Shown here: positions 22,332 through 35,864 of the stretch, one piece after another
Layout: every line of letters begins with the position of its first letter
How positions within the stretch are numbered: the first letter of the stretch is position 1
Assembly: GCF_004664715.2 (NCBI RefSeq)
Contig: NC_051086.1
Span: forward strand, 70,609,986 to 70,673,985
Length of the DNA: 64,000 bases
DNA from: Peromyscus leucopus
Lineage: Eukaryota; Chordata; Mammalia; Rodentia; Cricetidae
Direction: 5' to 3'
Position numbers and translations under genes: made by a program
The notes under the pieces: model-generated
What the model was told of the DNA's origin: nothing
What the model saw: the letters and a program-made list of their open reading frames with translations, nothing else
The model's database searches: none

Positions 22332-22530
22332 CAAGTATTTGTTTTATGTATGGGTTACAACTGTTTCCATCCAGTAATAATTGTTGTTGATGTTTTTGAG
22401 ACAGAGTCTTGCTGTGTAGTCCTGGCTGGCCTCAAACTTGTAATCCTAATGTTTTTACCATTCAATTGCGAGGATTAGGGGCATGTGTCACCACACTGAG
22501 CCTCAGGAGTAATTTAAAAGATGAAATTAT

Positions 22531-22680
22531 GGGCTGGAGAGATGACTCAGCTGTTAAGATAACTTGCTGCTCTTCCAGAAGATCTGAGTTCCTAGCACCC
22601 ACTTCAAGGGGCTCACAACTTTCTCCAGCTCCAGGGTATTCAACACCCTTATCTGGCTCCCTCAGTCAACCCATGAAATT
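22531..22680 (+). repeat. SINE B2/B3
   Basis: Sense copy starting GGGCTGGAGAGATGACTCAG. Confidence 0.85.
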
Positions 22681-22910
22681 AATAAAAATTTGGGCTTTTT
22701 ATTACATCTACTTAATGGTGTGTGTATGGGTGGACAGCATATGGAAGTCAAAAGACAATTTATGGAAGTCAGTTTTCTCTTGCTACCATATAGGTGAGGA
22801 GAGTTGGGATTCAAACTCAAGTCTTCAGGCTTGCCAGTAAGCTTCTTTACCTGCTGAGTCATCCAGTTTAGGGTTTTGTAGAGACGTTATTGTCTCCAGA
22901 AACTTTTTTT

Positions 22911-23094
22911 TTCTGGTTTTTTTTTTTTTTGTTGTTGTTGTTGGTGTTGTTTTTCGAGACAGGGTTTCTCTGAGTTGCATTGGAGCCTGTCCTGGATCTC
23001 CCTTTGTAGACCAGGCTGGCCTCAAACTCACAGAAATCCACCTGCCTCTGCCTCCCGAGTACTAGAATTAAAGGCGTGTGTCACCACCGCCCAG
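22911..23094 (-). repeat. SINE B1 with GTT-rich head
   Basis: Antisense B1 (TTTTTCGAGACAGGGTTTCT ... GGCGTGTGTCACCACCGCCC), flanked by GAAACTTTTTT at about 22899 and 23098. Confidence 0.9.
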
Positions 23095-23641
23095 CTTGAA
23101 ACTTTTTTATAGTTGTAAGGAAACCAGAATTTCTGGGTGTTTAAATTGCCAAACATTATATATAAGACTTGAGGAGGACCGGCCCTAGTGCTTACTTATG
23201 ATTTAGGTCTGATTTACATGCCCATAATGTGTACCTTAGAATTAGTTTGCTTTTTACAAAGTAAATTTAGTACTACCTTAAACTCTGTGGTTTGTAATTA
23301 GTTAGAAAAAAAAAATCATTGTGGCTTATTTTTTGAGGGTGGAGTGATGGCATTACTTTTATAAAGATTACATCTTTGTGAGATCTAGCTAGCTCTAGAA
23401 TCACTTGCTTTCCTATGGGAGAGTAGCCTCTTAACTATTTTGGGATAAATTCTGTCCCTTTGAAAATTTGTTCCTGTAATGATAATGATGAGAGAGAGAG
23501 AGTAGATTGCCTGTTATTTCTGTATCTCTAAAATAAATTTAGGCACTAGAGAGTTAAACTCATTAAATGTAGTTTATAATGATTAGATATATAAAGTAAT
23601 GGTGTTTTTATAATCAGAATTTAATTATTTTGCCTCCTTAG

Positions 23642-23682
23642 CGCTGGCTGACAGAGCAGAGAGCTCAGTGTCCTCATTGTCG
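23642..23682 (+). CDS. TRIM37: TRIM37 coding exon 3 (end of RING)
   Basis: This 41-nt exon encodes RWLTEQRAQCPHC plus two bases of the next Arg codon. It follows TTGCCTCCTTAG and ends at GTAAGT. It provides the final RING ligand pair C51 and C54. It is the smallest internal exon placed here and follows an 11.2-kb intron. Phase 2 matches exon 4. Confidence 0.96.
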
Positions 23683-24194
23683 GTAAGTATTTTGCTGTTT
23701 ATATATATGGAAAATGGTAAAAGAGAGAAAAGCCATGGGGTCAGAGGATGCCCTGGGATGTCCACAGTCAAATTCCCCTTCCCCCTCCACCCCTGCAATT
23801 TTCCACATTGCTGTTCCTTAGGGATAAAGTTGAATAAAAAATGATGAGTAGATTTGGAAACACAAGTGCAGAATCTGTCTGTATGCCTGGCCAAATTGTA
23901 GGTTGAATGTGTTATGTGTGATTGTAGTGCTGCGCCCTTGTTTTTCTTACATAGTTTATTGTGTGACTTTAACTTTCGAATTTAAACAAAAAGTGTAATT
24001 GGGGATTGGTAGCTCACACCTGTGATCCCGAGCACTGGAGGCTGAAGCAGGAGGTTTGCCATGCATTTGGGGCTAGCCTGAGCTATAGTGTGAGACTTTA
24101 TCTACTGGACAAAAAGAATCCTTTCAGAAGAAATGGACAGGCGTGTTATTCTTATATGCAAGTGGTGGAGTATATTCTTACATACCTTTTTCTT

Positions 24195-24343
24195 TTTTAG
24201 GTTTTTTGAGACAGGGTTTCTTTGTATAGCCTTGGCTGTCCTAGAACTTGTTCTGTAGACCAGGCTGGCCTCGAACCCAAAGAGATCCACCGGTTTCTGC
24301 TTCCTGAGTGCTGGGATTAAAGGCACGAACCACCATCGCCCAG
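24195..24343 (-). repeat. SINE B1
   Basis: Antisense B1: GGTTTTTTGAGACAGGGTTT, CTGTAGACCAGGCTGGCCTC. Confidence 0.9.
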
Positions 24344-24419
24344 CAATTATATACCTTTTCTTAAAGCAGACAAATATAGTAACTTAATGTTTATGATTCT
24401 CTTGCTTGTCATTTGTTTA

Positions 24420-25140
24420 CTCTTTGGGATATGTTCTCATGTAGCCCAGGCTGGCCTCCACCTATAAGGATAAACTTGAACTCTTGACACCACGCCCTGA
24501 AGTGATAGGATTTACAGGCGTGTGCTCCATACCTGGCTTTATAATTTGCTTTTCCCCCCTCCTAAAATCATTGGGAATATTTCACTGATGGTGTGTGTGT
24601 GTAAGTCATTTAAGCATCTGTTTGATAACTCTCTTTTTAAGATTATGTTTATATTGAGAAATGTTTAGCTTGTTTCTATTTCTTGTTATTTAGGCAACCG
24701 TGCCAGCTTTTACTCTTCTGTTTGCTTTTTCATATTAGTTTATGAGAAGAGCATCACTGTAAATGAGAACTTGCTGTAGTGATTGTACTCTGCTACATAC
24801 AGTCTAATGTGGCCACCAGCTGCATGTGCTATGGAACATTTCAATTGTGTCTAATGTGACTAGTGACATTTTATTTATTTGTTTATTGAGACTGTTTTGC
24901 TATGTAGCCCAGGTGGGCTTTGAACTCATCCTCTAGTCTCAGATTCCTGAGTGCTGGGGTTATAGGCATGTGTTACCATTTTTTAAAAATGAAATAGCCA
25001 TATTTGGCCAGTGATTGCCATTCATTTATCATTGTTTTGATGGTCTATGACTTGAACCCAGGAATTAACTCATACTAATACCATATTATGCTGCCACTGA
25101 ACTGTGTACTCCAGGCCCATGGCTATCATTTTGTACAGTC
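24420..25140 (-). repeat. Old B1 and ID-like remnants
   Basis: Antisense B1-like segments at 24420-24538 and 24882-24985 and an ID-like segment at about 25030-25120 (GACTTGAACCCAGGAATTAA). All are strongly diverged. Confidence 0.5.
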
Positions 25141-25209
25141 CAATTTAGGCTAAGAAATTAAAAATTTATCATCTAAATTATCATTGTTATTGTTTGGATA
25201 GTGCATTTG

Positions 25210-25211
<2 letters not shown>

Positions 25212-25254
<43 letters not shown>
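25212..25254. repeat. (GT)21 microsatellite
   Basis: An uninterrupted GT run of 43 bp, 290 bp upstream of exon 4. Confidence 0.97.
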
Positions 25255-25255
<1 letters not shown>

Positions 25256-25529
25256 TATGTATGAATGTGATAAAATAAGTTACAAAGCATATTTTTCATT
25301 GCCTCTTTGCTCTTTTGACAGAATGCCTCACTGCATAGCCCAGGCTAGCCTGGAACTCATTATTTCACCCAAACTGGCCTTTTACTCTTCAGTTCTGTAG
25401 CCTTAGTGATAAGATTACAGATGTGCTTTTTCAGACCTGACTTTTATTATTGTTTTAATAGTGTGCTTTCTTTTGAGGAATACTTACTTTAGAAAAATCT
25501 TGGATGTCTGTGCTGAAACATATACATGA

Positions 25530-25754
<225 letters not shown>

Positions 25755-26307
25755 TAATTGGCTTGGTATGTACTTGCTCAAGAATGTCTGTGTATGTATT
25801 GGGTCCTGGGGATTGAACCTAGGGCCACATGTATGTGAAAATACTGACTTCAAGGTCTAATGACACTATATTGATAGTGTTCTCTTTTTTCTATAAGTGA
25901 GAAAGTTAATATTAGTTAACCTTTTAAATTCTTTCATTTGTGGCTCAATATCTAAAGTTTTTCTTTCTATGTTGTTTATTTAACATCTATTTCATGACCT
26001 CTCACCCACAGAGGCACACAAAAGTACTGTGCTAGATTAGCAGATACAAAGGCAAATGAATAGGTTAATTCTGTTTAACTGATTGACAGGAACACAGCAA
26101 TAATACAATGGTACAGTCTTGTTAGAAAGTACAATGGGAGCAAATTTTGGATAGAAAAGAATGAGTCGTTTTATACTACATGTTTACAAATATTGGTCAT
26201 ATCTATAGGGTTATTAGGAACAGATCAAAAGTGGAAAGTTAGAGATTCCAGGAATGTCAAATTTAAAGTAACTATTTATACACAGCATGTTAAAATACTA
26301 AGTTTAA

Positions 26308-26308
<1 letters not shown>

Positions 26309-26348
<40 letters not shown>
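26309..26348. repeat. (ATT)13 microsatellite
   Basis: A perfect trinucleotide run just before a sense B2/B3. Confidence 0.95.
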
Positions 26349-26352
<4 letters not shown>

Positions 26353-26370
26353 TTTATAGAGCTAGGACCA

Positions 26371-26580
26371 TGGGGCTAGAGAAATGGCCCAGTGGTGAAG
26401 AGTGCATACTGCTTTTGCAGAGGACCTAAATTGGATTCCTATCACCCACGTCATGTGGCTCATAACTCCCTGTAACTCCAGCTCCAGGGGGATCCAATGC
26501 TTCTGTCTTCCATGAGCACCTGCATTTAAATGAATATACCCACAAACAGATACATGTATACGTAATTTAAAGTAATAAAA
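26371..26580 (+). repeat. SINE B3-like
   Basis: Sense tRNA-derived SINE starting GGGGCTAGAGAAATGGCCCA with an A/T-rich tail. Confidence 0.75.
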
Positions 26581-26927
26581 AATGAGTCATTTTTTAAAAA
26601 GAAGAAAAGGTATGACCCACAGAAATGAGAGGTAGCTAAATTGGGTTGTTCTTATTTGTTTGGCTCTCTTTTCTTTCTTTGTTTGTTTGGGTTTTTTTTT
26701 TTTTTTTTTTCTTTTCCACTGCAGGCTTTTGCTGTGTATCCCAGAGTGACCTTAAACTAACTTTGTAGTTTCCTTTTGTAATTAGCCTTCCTCTGCTTCA
26801 GTCTCCTGGGGAGAGATTACAGGTTTGTGCCACTGTGCTCAGTTGATGCCTCGCTAGTCCTTAATTAAATAAGACTGGGTGTTATTTCTACTACTGTTCT
26901 AGCTAAACTGCGCTTTCCCCCCTTCTT

Positions 26928-27035
26928 TTTGTTTTTTCGAGACAGTTTCTCTATGTAGAGAAACTCAGAACTCAGAGCTCTGCCTGCTCTACACCCAAGT
27001 GCTGGGATTAAAGGCATGCGCCACCGTGCCTGGCT
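26928..27035 (-). repeat. SINE B1 with internal deletion
   Basis: Antisense B1 whose middle third is missing: TTTTTTCGAGACAGTTTCTC jumps to CAGAGCTCTGCCTGCTC and GTGCTGGGATTAAAGGCATG. Confidence 0.8.
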
Positions 27036-28051
27036 TGCTAAACTGGACTCTTAAGGCTGTTACTTTTAGCATTGTGGTGGTCATACCAAAAAGTGATTAA
27101 ATATAATAACACATTTCATCAGTGACCTCTGTAGAATGATGAGATGTCACTATTTGGAAAAGGTTTTTTTTTTTGGTTGGGCTTTTACATTTTTTATTAG
27201 TGTCTCTCATAAAAGGAATAAATGTCCTACAGTTTCCTAATCTGGCAATCTTCTGTTTTGTTGTAATTTTGAGCCTTAGCTTCCCAAATGTATTTCAGAT
27301 GTGTGCCACCATACCAAGATTTTGGTGTTATGTAATATGCCATGTAAGGGAAGACTCTGTATTGATACGGTAGGTGACTGTGTGGTTTAAACAGTGGGAA
27401 TGTTTTTCCCTTCTGTAGTTTTAGAGGCAGGAAATCCAAGATCAAGATGTTTGATGAAGGGTTGGTTTCTGGTGAAGCTTCTATCCTTGACTTGTAACTG
27501 GCTGCCTTCTTTTTGAGTCCCTTTGGAGGTTATGGCTTCAACATAAGAATTTTGGAGAGAGCACAGTTAAGTCTGTAGCAGAATTGAACTTCATTGTTTT
27601 ATATGTGAACATCTGTATTAAGAGAAAGTTTTAATTGAATTGTTCATTTATAATGGTGACCTAGTATTGACATTGTGCAGTTGATATCTCTTGTTTATTA
27701 TTATTGGCCAGTTGCAGGAAAGTACTCGTGCATATACATACATGTGCTCTTGTCCGAAGGTTAGTCTTTGTATTAGGCAGTAATGGGATAGCATTTATTG
27801 TATATAGTGATGACAGGAAGTGGGGAATGTAGTTTATTTAGAAAGGAATCTGTCATTTGCTTGTTTAAAGTTTAGATTAATGAAAAAAGTACTTTAACAT
27901 TTTTGTCCATGTGTAATTATTTAGCCTAATTCTTAGAAGCTGTTGAATACCTTTTACCTTTTTTATGATGCTATAACCATTTCAAATTGAGTGATCTGTT
28001 TGCCTTAGCTTACAATTATATTGGAAATTATATTTCAGTTTTAATTTATAA

Positions 28052-28207
<156 letters not shown>

Positions 28208-28440
28208 TAGAAGGCATTGATAGCATTAGTTGATTTAGATGGAATAAAGTATCATTTTACTTTGATGAAAAATGTACCTGTTTTAAGCATTTTAGAAGTG
28301 TTGCACCTCCTGCTGTTCCAGAAGAGCCTCTTTGGTCAGGAGTGTTGATATAGGATAGATACTGCTTTCATAGCTTAATGTATATAAAATATATATTCAC
28401 ATTTAACTTTTATTTTTCCTCCTTTCTTCTTTTCTCCTTA

Positions 28441-28523
28441 CTTTTTTTGTGGTGTTGGTGATTGAACCCAGGGCCTTATGCTTGCTGGGCCAGTGCCATA
28501 CCAGTAAGTTACATCCTCAGCCC
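28441..28523 (-). repeat. ID-type SINE, diverged
   Basis: Antisense ID layout with GATTGAACCCAGGGCCTTAT and CATCCTCAGCCC. Confidence 0.65.
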
Positions 28524-28727
28524 AGGACCAGTGTCTCTGATTTGAGTACTGGTCAGTTGATCTCCAGACTTTAGACGCTTCTGAAGTAATGAAGTATTAT
28601 TTAGTTTGTCTTTCTAATCTTGTTCAGAGGCCCTCACTATTCCCAGGGTTGTTGCCTACCCCCACCTTAACCTCCATCCAGACAGAGGTGGGACTACAAG
28701 CATGCAATCCCTTGCTTGGCTTAAAAG

Positions 28728-29026
28728 ATGTTTGGTTTTTTTGAGACAGGATCTCACTATGTAGGCCAGGTTGGCCTTAAACTTCAAGTCCTTCTGCTTC
28801 AGCTTCCCTAGTGCTGGGGTTATAGGCGTGTAGTGTGTCTGGCTAAAACATTTTTTTTTTTTAAGATTTATTTATTATGTGTTCAGTGTTTCTGTCTGCA
28901 TGCCAGAAGAGGGCACCGGATCTTATTATAGATGGGTATAAGCTACCATATGTTTGCTGGGAATTGAACTTGGGACCGCTGGAAGAATAGCCAGTGCTCG
29001 TAACCTCTGAGCTATCTCTCCAGCCC
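28728..29026 (-). repeat. B1 and B2 antisense pair
   Basis: B1 antisense at 28728-28843 (TTTTTTTGAGACAGGATCTC) is followed by B2 antisense at 28852-29026 (AAGATTTATTTATTATGTG ... CTATCTCTCCAGCCC). GCTAAAA flanks the B2. Confidence 0.85.
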
Positions 29027-29593
29027 TAGCTAAAAGGTTTTTAAGCCAACTTACCTTTATCAAGTCTGAAGCATTCATAGTAGCCTCCTAGAAGTTGCTT
29101 AACAGCTGTGTTCCATTACTTAATAGCCAATTAAATCATTTATGTTCAGTATAACAACATGAATAGGTTGAGATTAAACACAATAAGAGTTTTTGTTTTT
29201 GTCAGTGCTGGAGATTCAGAGCCTCCCATATGCTAGTAAAGGTGTTCTATCAATGGGCTCTAACCCTAGACTAAAATAATAGATTCTTAGTGGGAGAAAT
29301 AAAAGTTTATCTACATCAGTAATTGCCTAAGTCTCAGGTTAACTATAAGACTGATCATTTTGTGTGGCTATGGGCAGTGTATTGACAGAGAGCATGGCAG
29401 GCTGAGCTGTTTGAGTAGTGCTCAGTCCAGAGAGCTTTGTCTGAGTTTGAATTCTAATGTACTGACTGGAAAAAATTTAAGTTTCCACAATTTGATGTTG
29501 AAGCAAGTTTTATAAGAAGCTCAAGAGACACTCTCAGAATCAGCATTTAAAAACATCCACATCAGGTGGGGTGGTGGAAAAATATCCACATCA

Positions 29594-29740
29594 GCCAGTT
29601 GTGGTGGCACACACCTTTAATCCCAGCACTCAAGAGGCAGAGGCAGGCGATCTCTGAGTTTGAGGCCAGCCTGGTCTACAGAGTGAGTTCCAGGACAGCC
29701 AGGGCTACACAGAGAAACCCTGTCTCAAGAAAAAAAAAAA
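29594..29740 (+). repeat. SINE B1
   Basis: Sense B1 (GCCAGTTGTGGTGGCACACA ... CCCTGTCTCAAG). ATATCCACATCA on the left resembles ATTCTACATCA on the right, a probable decayed target duplication. Confidence 0.9.
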
Positions 29741-29753
29741 TTCTACATCATAT

Positions 29754-29990
29754 AGTTGGAGAGTTGGTTCAGCAGTTTAGAGCACTTGTTGCTGTTACAG
29801 AGGACGTGAATTCAATTCCTAGCCCCACCTGATGACTTATAAGCATCCATAACTCAATCCATATAATCATCTGTAATTCCAGTTCCAGGGTATCCAAAAT
29901 CTTCTAATCTCTCTGGGGCACCAGGCATACATGTGGTATACATACATACATCCAGGCAAAACATTCATGCATATAAAATAAAATCTAAAT
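29754..29990 (+). repeat. SINE B3-like
   Basis: Sense tRNA-derived SINE with TTGGAGAGTTGGTTCAGCAG and a tail containing AAAATAAAATCT. Confidence 0.7.
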
Positions 29991-30428
29991 TAAAAAAGAA
30001 ATCCACATTTTTTTTTGTGTGTGTGTGTGTGGAGACCATGGTGGGATGCTTTTGCTAAACAAGATAACTCTGTCAAGGTTTCTCTGTGGGCTGTCCTAGA
30101 ATTTTCTATGTAGACCAGACCAGCCTTTAACTCAGAGATTAATCTGTCTCTGCCTCCCACGTGGTGGGATTAAAGATATGTTTTACCATGGCTAGCTCCG
30201 TTATTTTCTTAATGTCTAGTATTTAGATTCTTGATGGCATTGCTACGTTTTCTAGATAATTTTTTGCAAGCACTGGCTTATTTTAAGAAAATAAAGGTGA
30301 TATTAAAAGATGAAATTCATTTGAAAATAATTTACCAGTTTATCATTGTCCATAGAATATTAAAGAGGAATGAAAATGTAATTGCAGTGTATGAAACTTC
30401 CTCACACTACTCATATTGATTTCTGTAG

Positions 30429-30738
<310 letters not shown>

Positions 30739-30936
30739 GATTACTTTTACATGAGATTGATAACCTTTTTTGATTCTGTGGTGTATATTCTTATATAACT
30801 TCTATGTTCAAATCAAGATTTTCAAAGTTTAAAGATTTGATGGGGTGATAAACCTCAAGTCTCAGTCAGCTTCAAACAGTAGAGGAATTGCACCCAGAGC
30901 TATGGCATATAGGGATCAGTTAAAGCTGTAGAATTG

Positions 30937-31095
30937 CCCCTTCCTTCCTTCCTTCCTTCCTTCCTTCCTTCCTTCCTTCCTTCCTTCCTTCCTCCCTCCC
31001 TCCCTCCCTCCCTCCCTCCCTCCCTCCCTCCCTCCCTCCCTCCCTCCCTTCCTTCCTCCCTTCCTCCCTTCCTCCCTCCCCCCTCTCTTTCTTTC
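30937..31095. repeat. (CCTT)n(CCCT)n polypyrimidine tract
   Basis: About 150 bp with only C and T on the + strand. It passes from CCTT units to CCCT units and then mixed units, and has mirror symmetry. Confidence 0.97.
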
Positions 31096-31354
31096 AGAAC
31101 AAATGTATTTCTTTGTGTGTGTGTGAGTGTGTGATTGTGTGGGCGTACTTTTGCTATGGTACGTATATGGAGGTTGAGGACAACTTTGGGGATTCTGAGG
31201 AATGAACTTAGGTCGTCAGTATTGTATAGCAACTCCTTTAAGACACTGAGCCATTTCCCAAGAATTGTTTTTTATAGATAGAGAATCAGTAGTGAATTAA
31301 AAAAGTCTACTTGTTACAGAGTAAATTTACATCTAAGTAGTGTTATTATTGACA

Positions 31355-31620
31355 CTGTGTGTTTTTGTTGGGGTAGTGGTGCATGCAAAGCCTGAAGTCA
31401 TCCTCAGGTGTCATTCCTCAGGAGCCAATCCACCTTGTATTTTGAGATGGGGTCTCTCAGTAGGAATTGGAGGTCAACAATTTGGCTATGCTGGTGGGTC
31501 AGCAGACATTAGAGACCCTGTTTCTGCCCTCAACAGCAGTGTGGATGCTGAGGTCAGACTTAGGTTCACATGCTCATGTAAAAGCATCTTACTAACAACT
31601 GAGCCACCGCCCCAGCCCCA
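31355..31620 (-). repeat. RSINE1/B4-like SINE
   Basis: A long antisense composite ending CTGAGCCACCGCCCCAGCCC. Confidence 0.6.
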
Positions 31621-31705
31621 GTGTTGACTTTTGTAATCATTCAGGTTTTAGATCCTCAGCTTTTGGGAGGGTTTCTGCTACCAGTGAAGGAACTCTCTTT
31701 TTTCT

Positions 31706-31918
31706 TTCAGATTTATTTTTTGTTTCATGTGTATGAATGTTTTGCTTTCTTGTATATGTGTGAACTATGTGCATGCCTGGTGTCCTTGGGTTCAGAAGTA
31801 GGCTTCAGATTTCTTGGAACTAGGTGGTTGTGAGCCACCATGTGGGTGCTGGGAACCAGAACTGGATCCTTTGCAATTGCAGTAACTGCTCTTAACCACT
31901 GAGCCATCTCTCTAGCTC
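31706..31918 (-). repeat. SINE B3-like
   Basis: Antisense copy with GTGAGCCACCATGTGGGTGC and CACTGAGCCATCTCTCTAGC. Confidence 0.8.
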
Positions 31919-32487
31919 CTGAATGAACTCTTTTGTGTGTTGAATTAGGCTCCACAGAGTTGAAAGAGTTATTATTTAATACTATGAAGATGTAATATGT
32001 AGGGTTGGGAAAATGGCTTTGGAGATGCACTATGTTGGGATGGGGAGATGGCTCAGGTTGCTTGATGCTCTTTCAGGGGACTGGAGTTCAGTTCATAACT
32101 GCCTGTAACTCCAGCTTCTGGCCTCTACTGGCACTCTCAGCATGTGGCATATACCCAGATAGACACAAACTCATATATAAATAAAAACTGAAAAAATGTT
32201 ATCTGGGTCAGTTTTAGTAAGTTATTTGTTATTTATAATTTTTCTTTGGAAAAATGTGATAAATTTCAAACAAGTACCAAATATCCTTTTGGAATATATT
32301 CTGTTTAAAGTTGCCAGAATGGGTTTCTTTGTATATCATTACTAACCAACCAGCAAGTATTCTTTATCCTTTGGGAATCAAGAATGAAATCATTATTTGT
32401 AGCATGTTTTCAATATAAAATAGCATTACTGAATTGCATGCATGCTACAAAGTCCTTTTGAAAAACAAGCTAGCTGAATTGATTTTT

Positions 32488-32669
32488 TGTTTGTTTGGGT
32501 TTTTTTTGTTGTTGTTTTTGGTTTTTGTTTTTTTTTTCTCTGTGTAGTTTTGGTGCCTGTCCTGGAGCTTGCTCTGTAGACTAGGCTGGCCTTGAACTCA
32601 CAGAGATCCGCCTGGCTCTGCCTCCCTAGTGCTGGGATTAAAGGTGAGTGCTACCATTGCCCAGCACTC
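32488..32669 (-). repeat. SINE B1 with GTT/T-rich head
   Basis: Antisense B1 flanked by a perfect 15-bp duplication GCTGAATTGATTTTT at 32473-32487 and 32670-32684. Confidence 0.93.
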
Positions 32670-33107
32670 GCTGAATTGATTTTTATAGCCTTGTCTGTCA
32701 TTAATTTCTCTTGGCAGCATTAGGAGGCTATTCTAGGTTGAGAGTTGTACTTATATATAATAATAGCATGTATAGACATGATATTTTTTATTTTTTTTTT
32801 GTGGTACACTGACTTGAAATCTATTGCATACATTTTGCAATCTTAGAAAAACAACTATCTTTTTGTACATATTCTGAAAACAATCTTTATGAACTAGAGA
32901 AAACATTGGATTTAAAGCATCTTTTGTTGGGCATGAAGACATGTACCTGTAATCCCAGCACTGAAGAGGGTAGATGGAGGCCAAAGAACCAGTTCAGGGT
33001 CTTCAACTATATGTCAAGTTCTAGTCTAGCCTGGAATGCATGAGACTCTTAAAAAACCCAAACAAAACCAAATCTTTTCTGTTATAGGATATGTACTGGT
33101 CAGTTTT

Positions 33108-34033
33108 GTTTAAATGTGTGTGTTAGTGTATGTGAGTATGTAGTCATGTATCCTGACATTCTTGTGGAGGTCAAAGGACAACTTGCAGATACCAGCTCTC
33201 TCCCCTGTATGGCTCATGGGGATTTAACTCAGGTTGTTAGGCTTGGTGGGCAGTGCCTTTTCCTGCCAAGCCATCTCTTAGACCCTTTGTTTTTATAAAG
33301 TAGTTTCTTATCTGAATGTGATTGGGACTAGTTTTGTTACCTAAATTTTGTTTGTCTGTTTTGAGACAGGGTTTCATGCAGCCCAAGATGGTCTCAGATC
33401 TGTAGTTGAAGCTAGCCTTGAACTCCTGGTCTTTCTGCCTCGACCTCTCGTGTACCGAGATAATAGGTATGTGCCAGCACACCCAGGCAGTTGTGGTTAT
33501 TTGGGAGCCACTGCTGGGACACACACAGGAAAACTGCACCTACAGTAAAGACCTCTTTATTACTATATTTGTTAAATTATAAGAAACTTAATTATACTCT
33601 TTATTTTGAGAGCTTTATTACATTTATTTGTGTGTTTGTTTGCACATATAGGTAGGTGTGTGAGTGCATGCAAGTGAAGGCCAGAGGACAACTTGCAGGA
33701 GTTGGTTCTCTCCTACCATACGGGTCTTTGAGTTTGAACTTGGGTCATCAGGCTTTGTGGTAGGCACCTTTCCCTACTGAGCCACTTCACCAGGCCCTAA
33801 TTGTTTGTTTTTAATAATCTTTAAAATGGATTTAGTTGAATTGACAACTTCTTTTTTTAACATTGACTGTGTATGTATGTGTGTATGTACACCTTTATAT
33901 GGCCTAGGTTTGGAAGTCAGAGGACAACTTGAAGGAATTGGGTCTTTCTCCACCACGTAGATGCCAGGGATTGAGCTCAGGTTGTCAGACTGGGTGGCAG
34001 ACATCTTTATCTCCCAAGTCAACTTGCTGACCC
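33108..34033 (-). repeat. Three antisense B3-like SINEs with an old B1 between
   Basis: B3-like copies lie at 33108-33285, 33612-33797 and 33850-34033, each with a GTCAGAGGACAACTTG-type core. An old antisense B1 lies at about 33355-33490. Confidence 0.7.
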
Positions 34034-34179
34034 CAAACTTACAGGATTTTTTTTTTTTAAAAGCAGTTTTACCTATACAGTACAAACAATTAAAATTTTG
34101 GTTATGAATTTTAAAGAGGTAATTAACTGATCTTAAGAGTAATCACAGTGATTGCATTATGTTCTTGTTTATCTTCTAG

Positions 34180-34362
<183 letters not shown>

Positions 34363-34632
34363 TGAGGAGTCAATTGATGAGTTGTTATGACTAGGTAGGA
34401 ATCTTAGGATTTTAGGCAACTCCATGTTATATAATCTGGACTACAAGTCTGACTTCTGTTGAGAAATGATCAAAGAGAAAACTTTTTCACACCTTTTATA
34501 TGAAAATCCTAAATAGTCTGTGAACTCATTAGTAGGTAGTTTTTTTTTTTTTGACTCCCACAACTAAGAGAACAATTTGCTATCACTGTCCCTTTTCCTT
34601 TCATTCTGTCTTCATTGGAAGTGAAATACTAG

Positions 34633-34787
34633 GCCGGGCTTGGTGGCACACACCTTTAATCCCAGCGCTTGGGAGGTAGAAGCAGGTGAATCTCTGAGTT
34701 GGAGGCCAGCCTGGGCTACAGAACAAGTTCTAGGACAGCCAGGGATACACAGAGAAACCCTGTCTCAAAAAAAACAAAACAAAAAAA
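34633..34787 (+). repeat. SINE B1
   Basis: Sense B1 (GCCGGGCTTGGTGGCACACA ... CCCTGTCTCAAAAAAAAC). Confidence 0.92.
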
Positions 34788-35011
34788 GTAAAACACTGAT
34801 GTTTGTGAATATGAGCCATTGTCTCAGCTTTTTCTGAGAGTTTTAAATTCTAGGTGTTTGATTTTAGATTTAAAGTCTTACCTTAAATCTAAATTATATT
34901 TAATCACATTGCTTATTCTTTGGGTTTCTTAAAGGTTTCCTCATTCTTCTTCGTTGGTTTTTTTTTTTTTGTTTGTTTTTGTTTTTTGTTTTTTTTTTTT
35001 TTGTTCATTTT

Positions 35012-35190
35012 TTGAAAGGATTTCTTTATTATATATAGTGTTCTGTCTGCATGTTTGCCTGCAGGCCAGGAGAGAGCACCAGATCTCATTACAGATGGTT
35101 GTGAGCCACCATGTGGTTGCTGGGAATTGAACTCAGAACCTCTGGAAGGGCAGCCAGTCCTCTTAACTTCTGAATCATCTCTCCAGCGCC
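35012..35190 (-). repeat. SINE B2
   Basis: Antisense B2 (GATCTCATTACAGATGGTTG ... ATCATCTCTCCAGC) preceded by a T/GT-rich tail from about 34958. Confidence 0.9.
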
Positions 35191-35530
35191 TCATTGATTT
35201 TTTTAAAGATAGGGTCTCACTGTGTAGCCTCAACCAATCTGGCCTAGAACTGGCTTAAGCTATAATCTTAATTTATGCAGTGTTTTACTAATACAAAACT
35301 TGCTTTATAATTTTCATTATAGCCCAATATATATAAAATCTTTAATAAAGTATGAACAATATTTTGTACTTTGTGTTCTTTCTAAGATTTTGACTATATC
35401 TTTCAGTTTGGGTATTCATATATTAGTTCATGGATGTTTTCATACTATTAATCTATACAATCTGACTTCAGGGTTTCTTTTTAAATTTTTTTTTTATTTT
35501 TAATGTGATAGTTTTAACATACACTCTTTA

Positions 35531-35671
35531 GGCTGGGCATGGTGGCTCACACCTTTAATCCCAGTGCTGGGTAAGCAAAGGCAGGCGGATTTCTGAGTTT
35601 GAGGCAACCCTGGTCTACAAAGTGAGTTCTAGGACAGCCAGCGCTGTTACACAGAGAAACCCTGTCTCAAA
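35531..35671 (+). repeat. SINE B1
   Basis: Sense B1 starting GGCTGGGCATGGTGGCTCAC and ending CCCTGTCTCAAATATATG. Confidence 0.9.
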
Positions 35672-35864
35672 TATATGTGTGTGTGTATGATTAAACGATA
35701 CTCTTCATTCACTCAGTGGAGCAATTAGAAGAAATCTGCAGCCATTGCTTTTCAGTATCACTTAGATAAATGTTCATGCAAGAGAAAATCAGATTTTCTT
35801 AGGTCCCCAGCTGCAGTCAGTCATGTGTATGAATGGTCCTACTTTTTTTAGGCTTCTAGATATA

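Noticed and set aside
30934..31095. Open frames made of LPSFLPPSLP- or GREGGREG-type repeats
   Set aside because: They are translations of the CCTT/CCCT microsatellite on the two strands. The same applies to VCVCVC frames at the (GT)n tracts.
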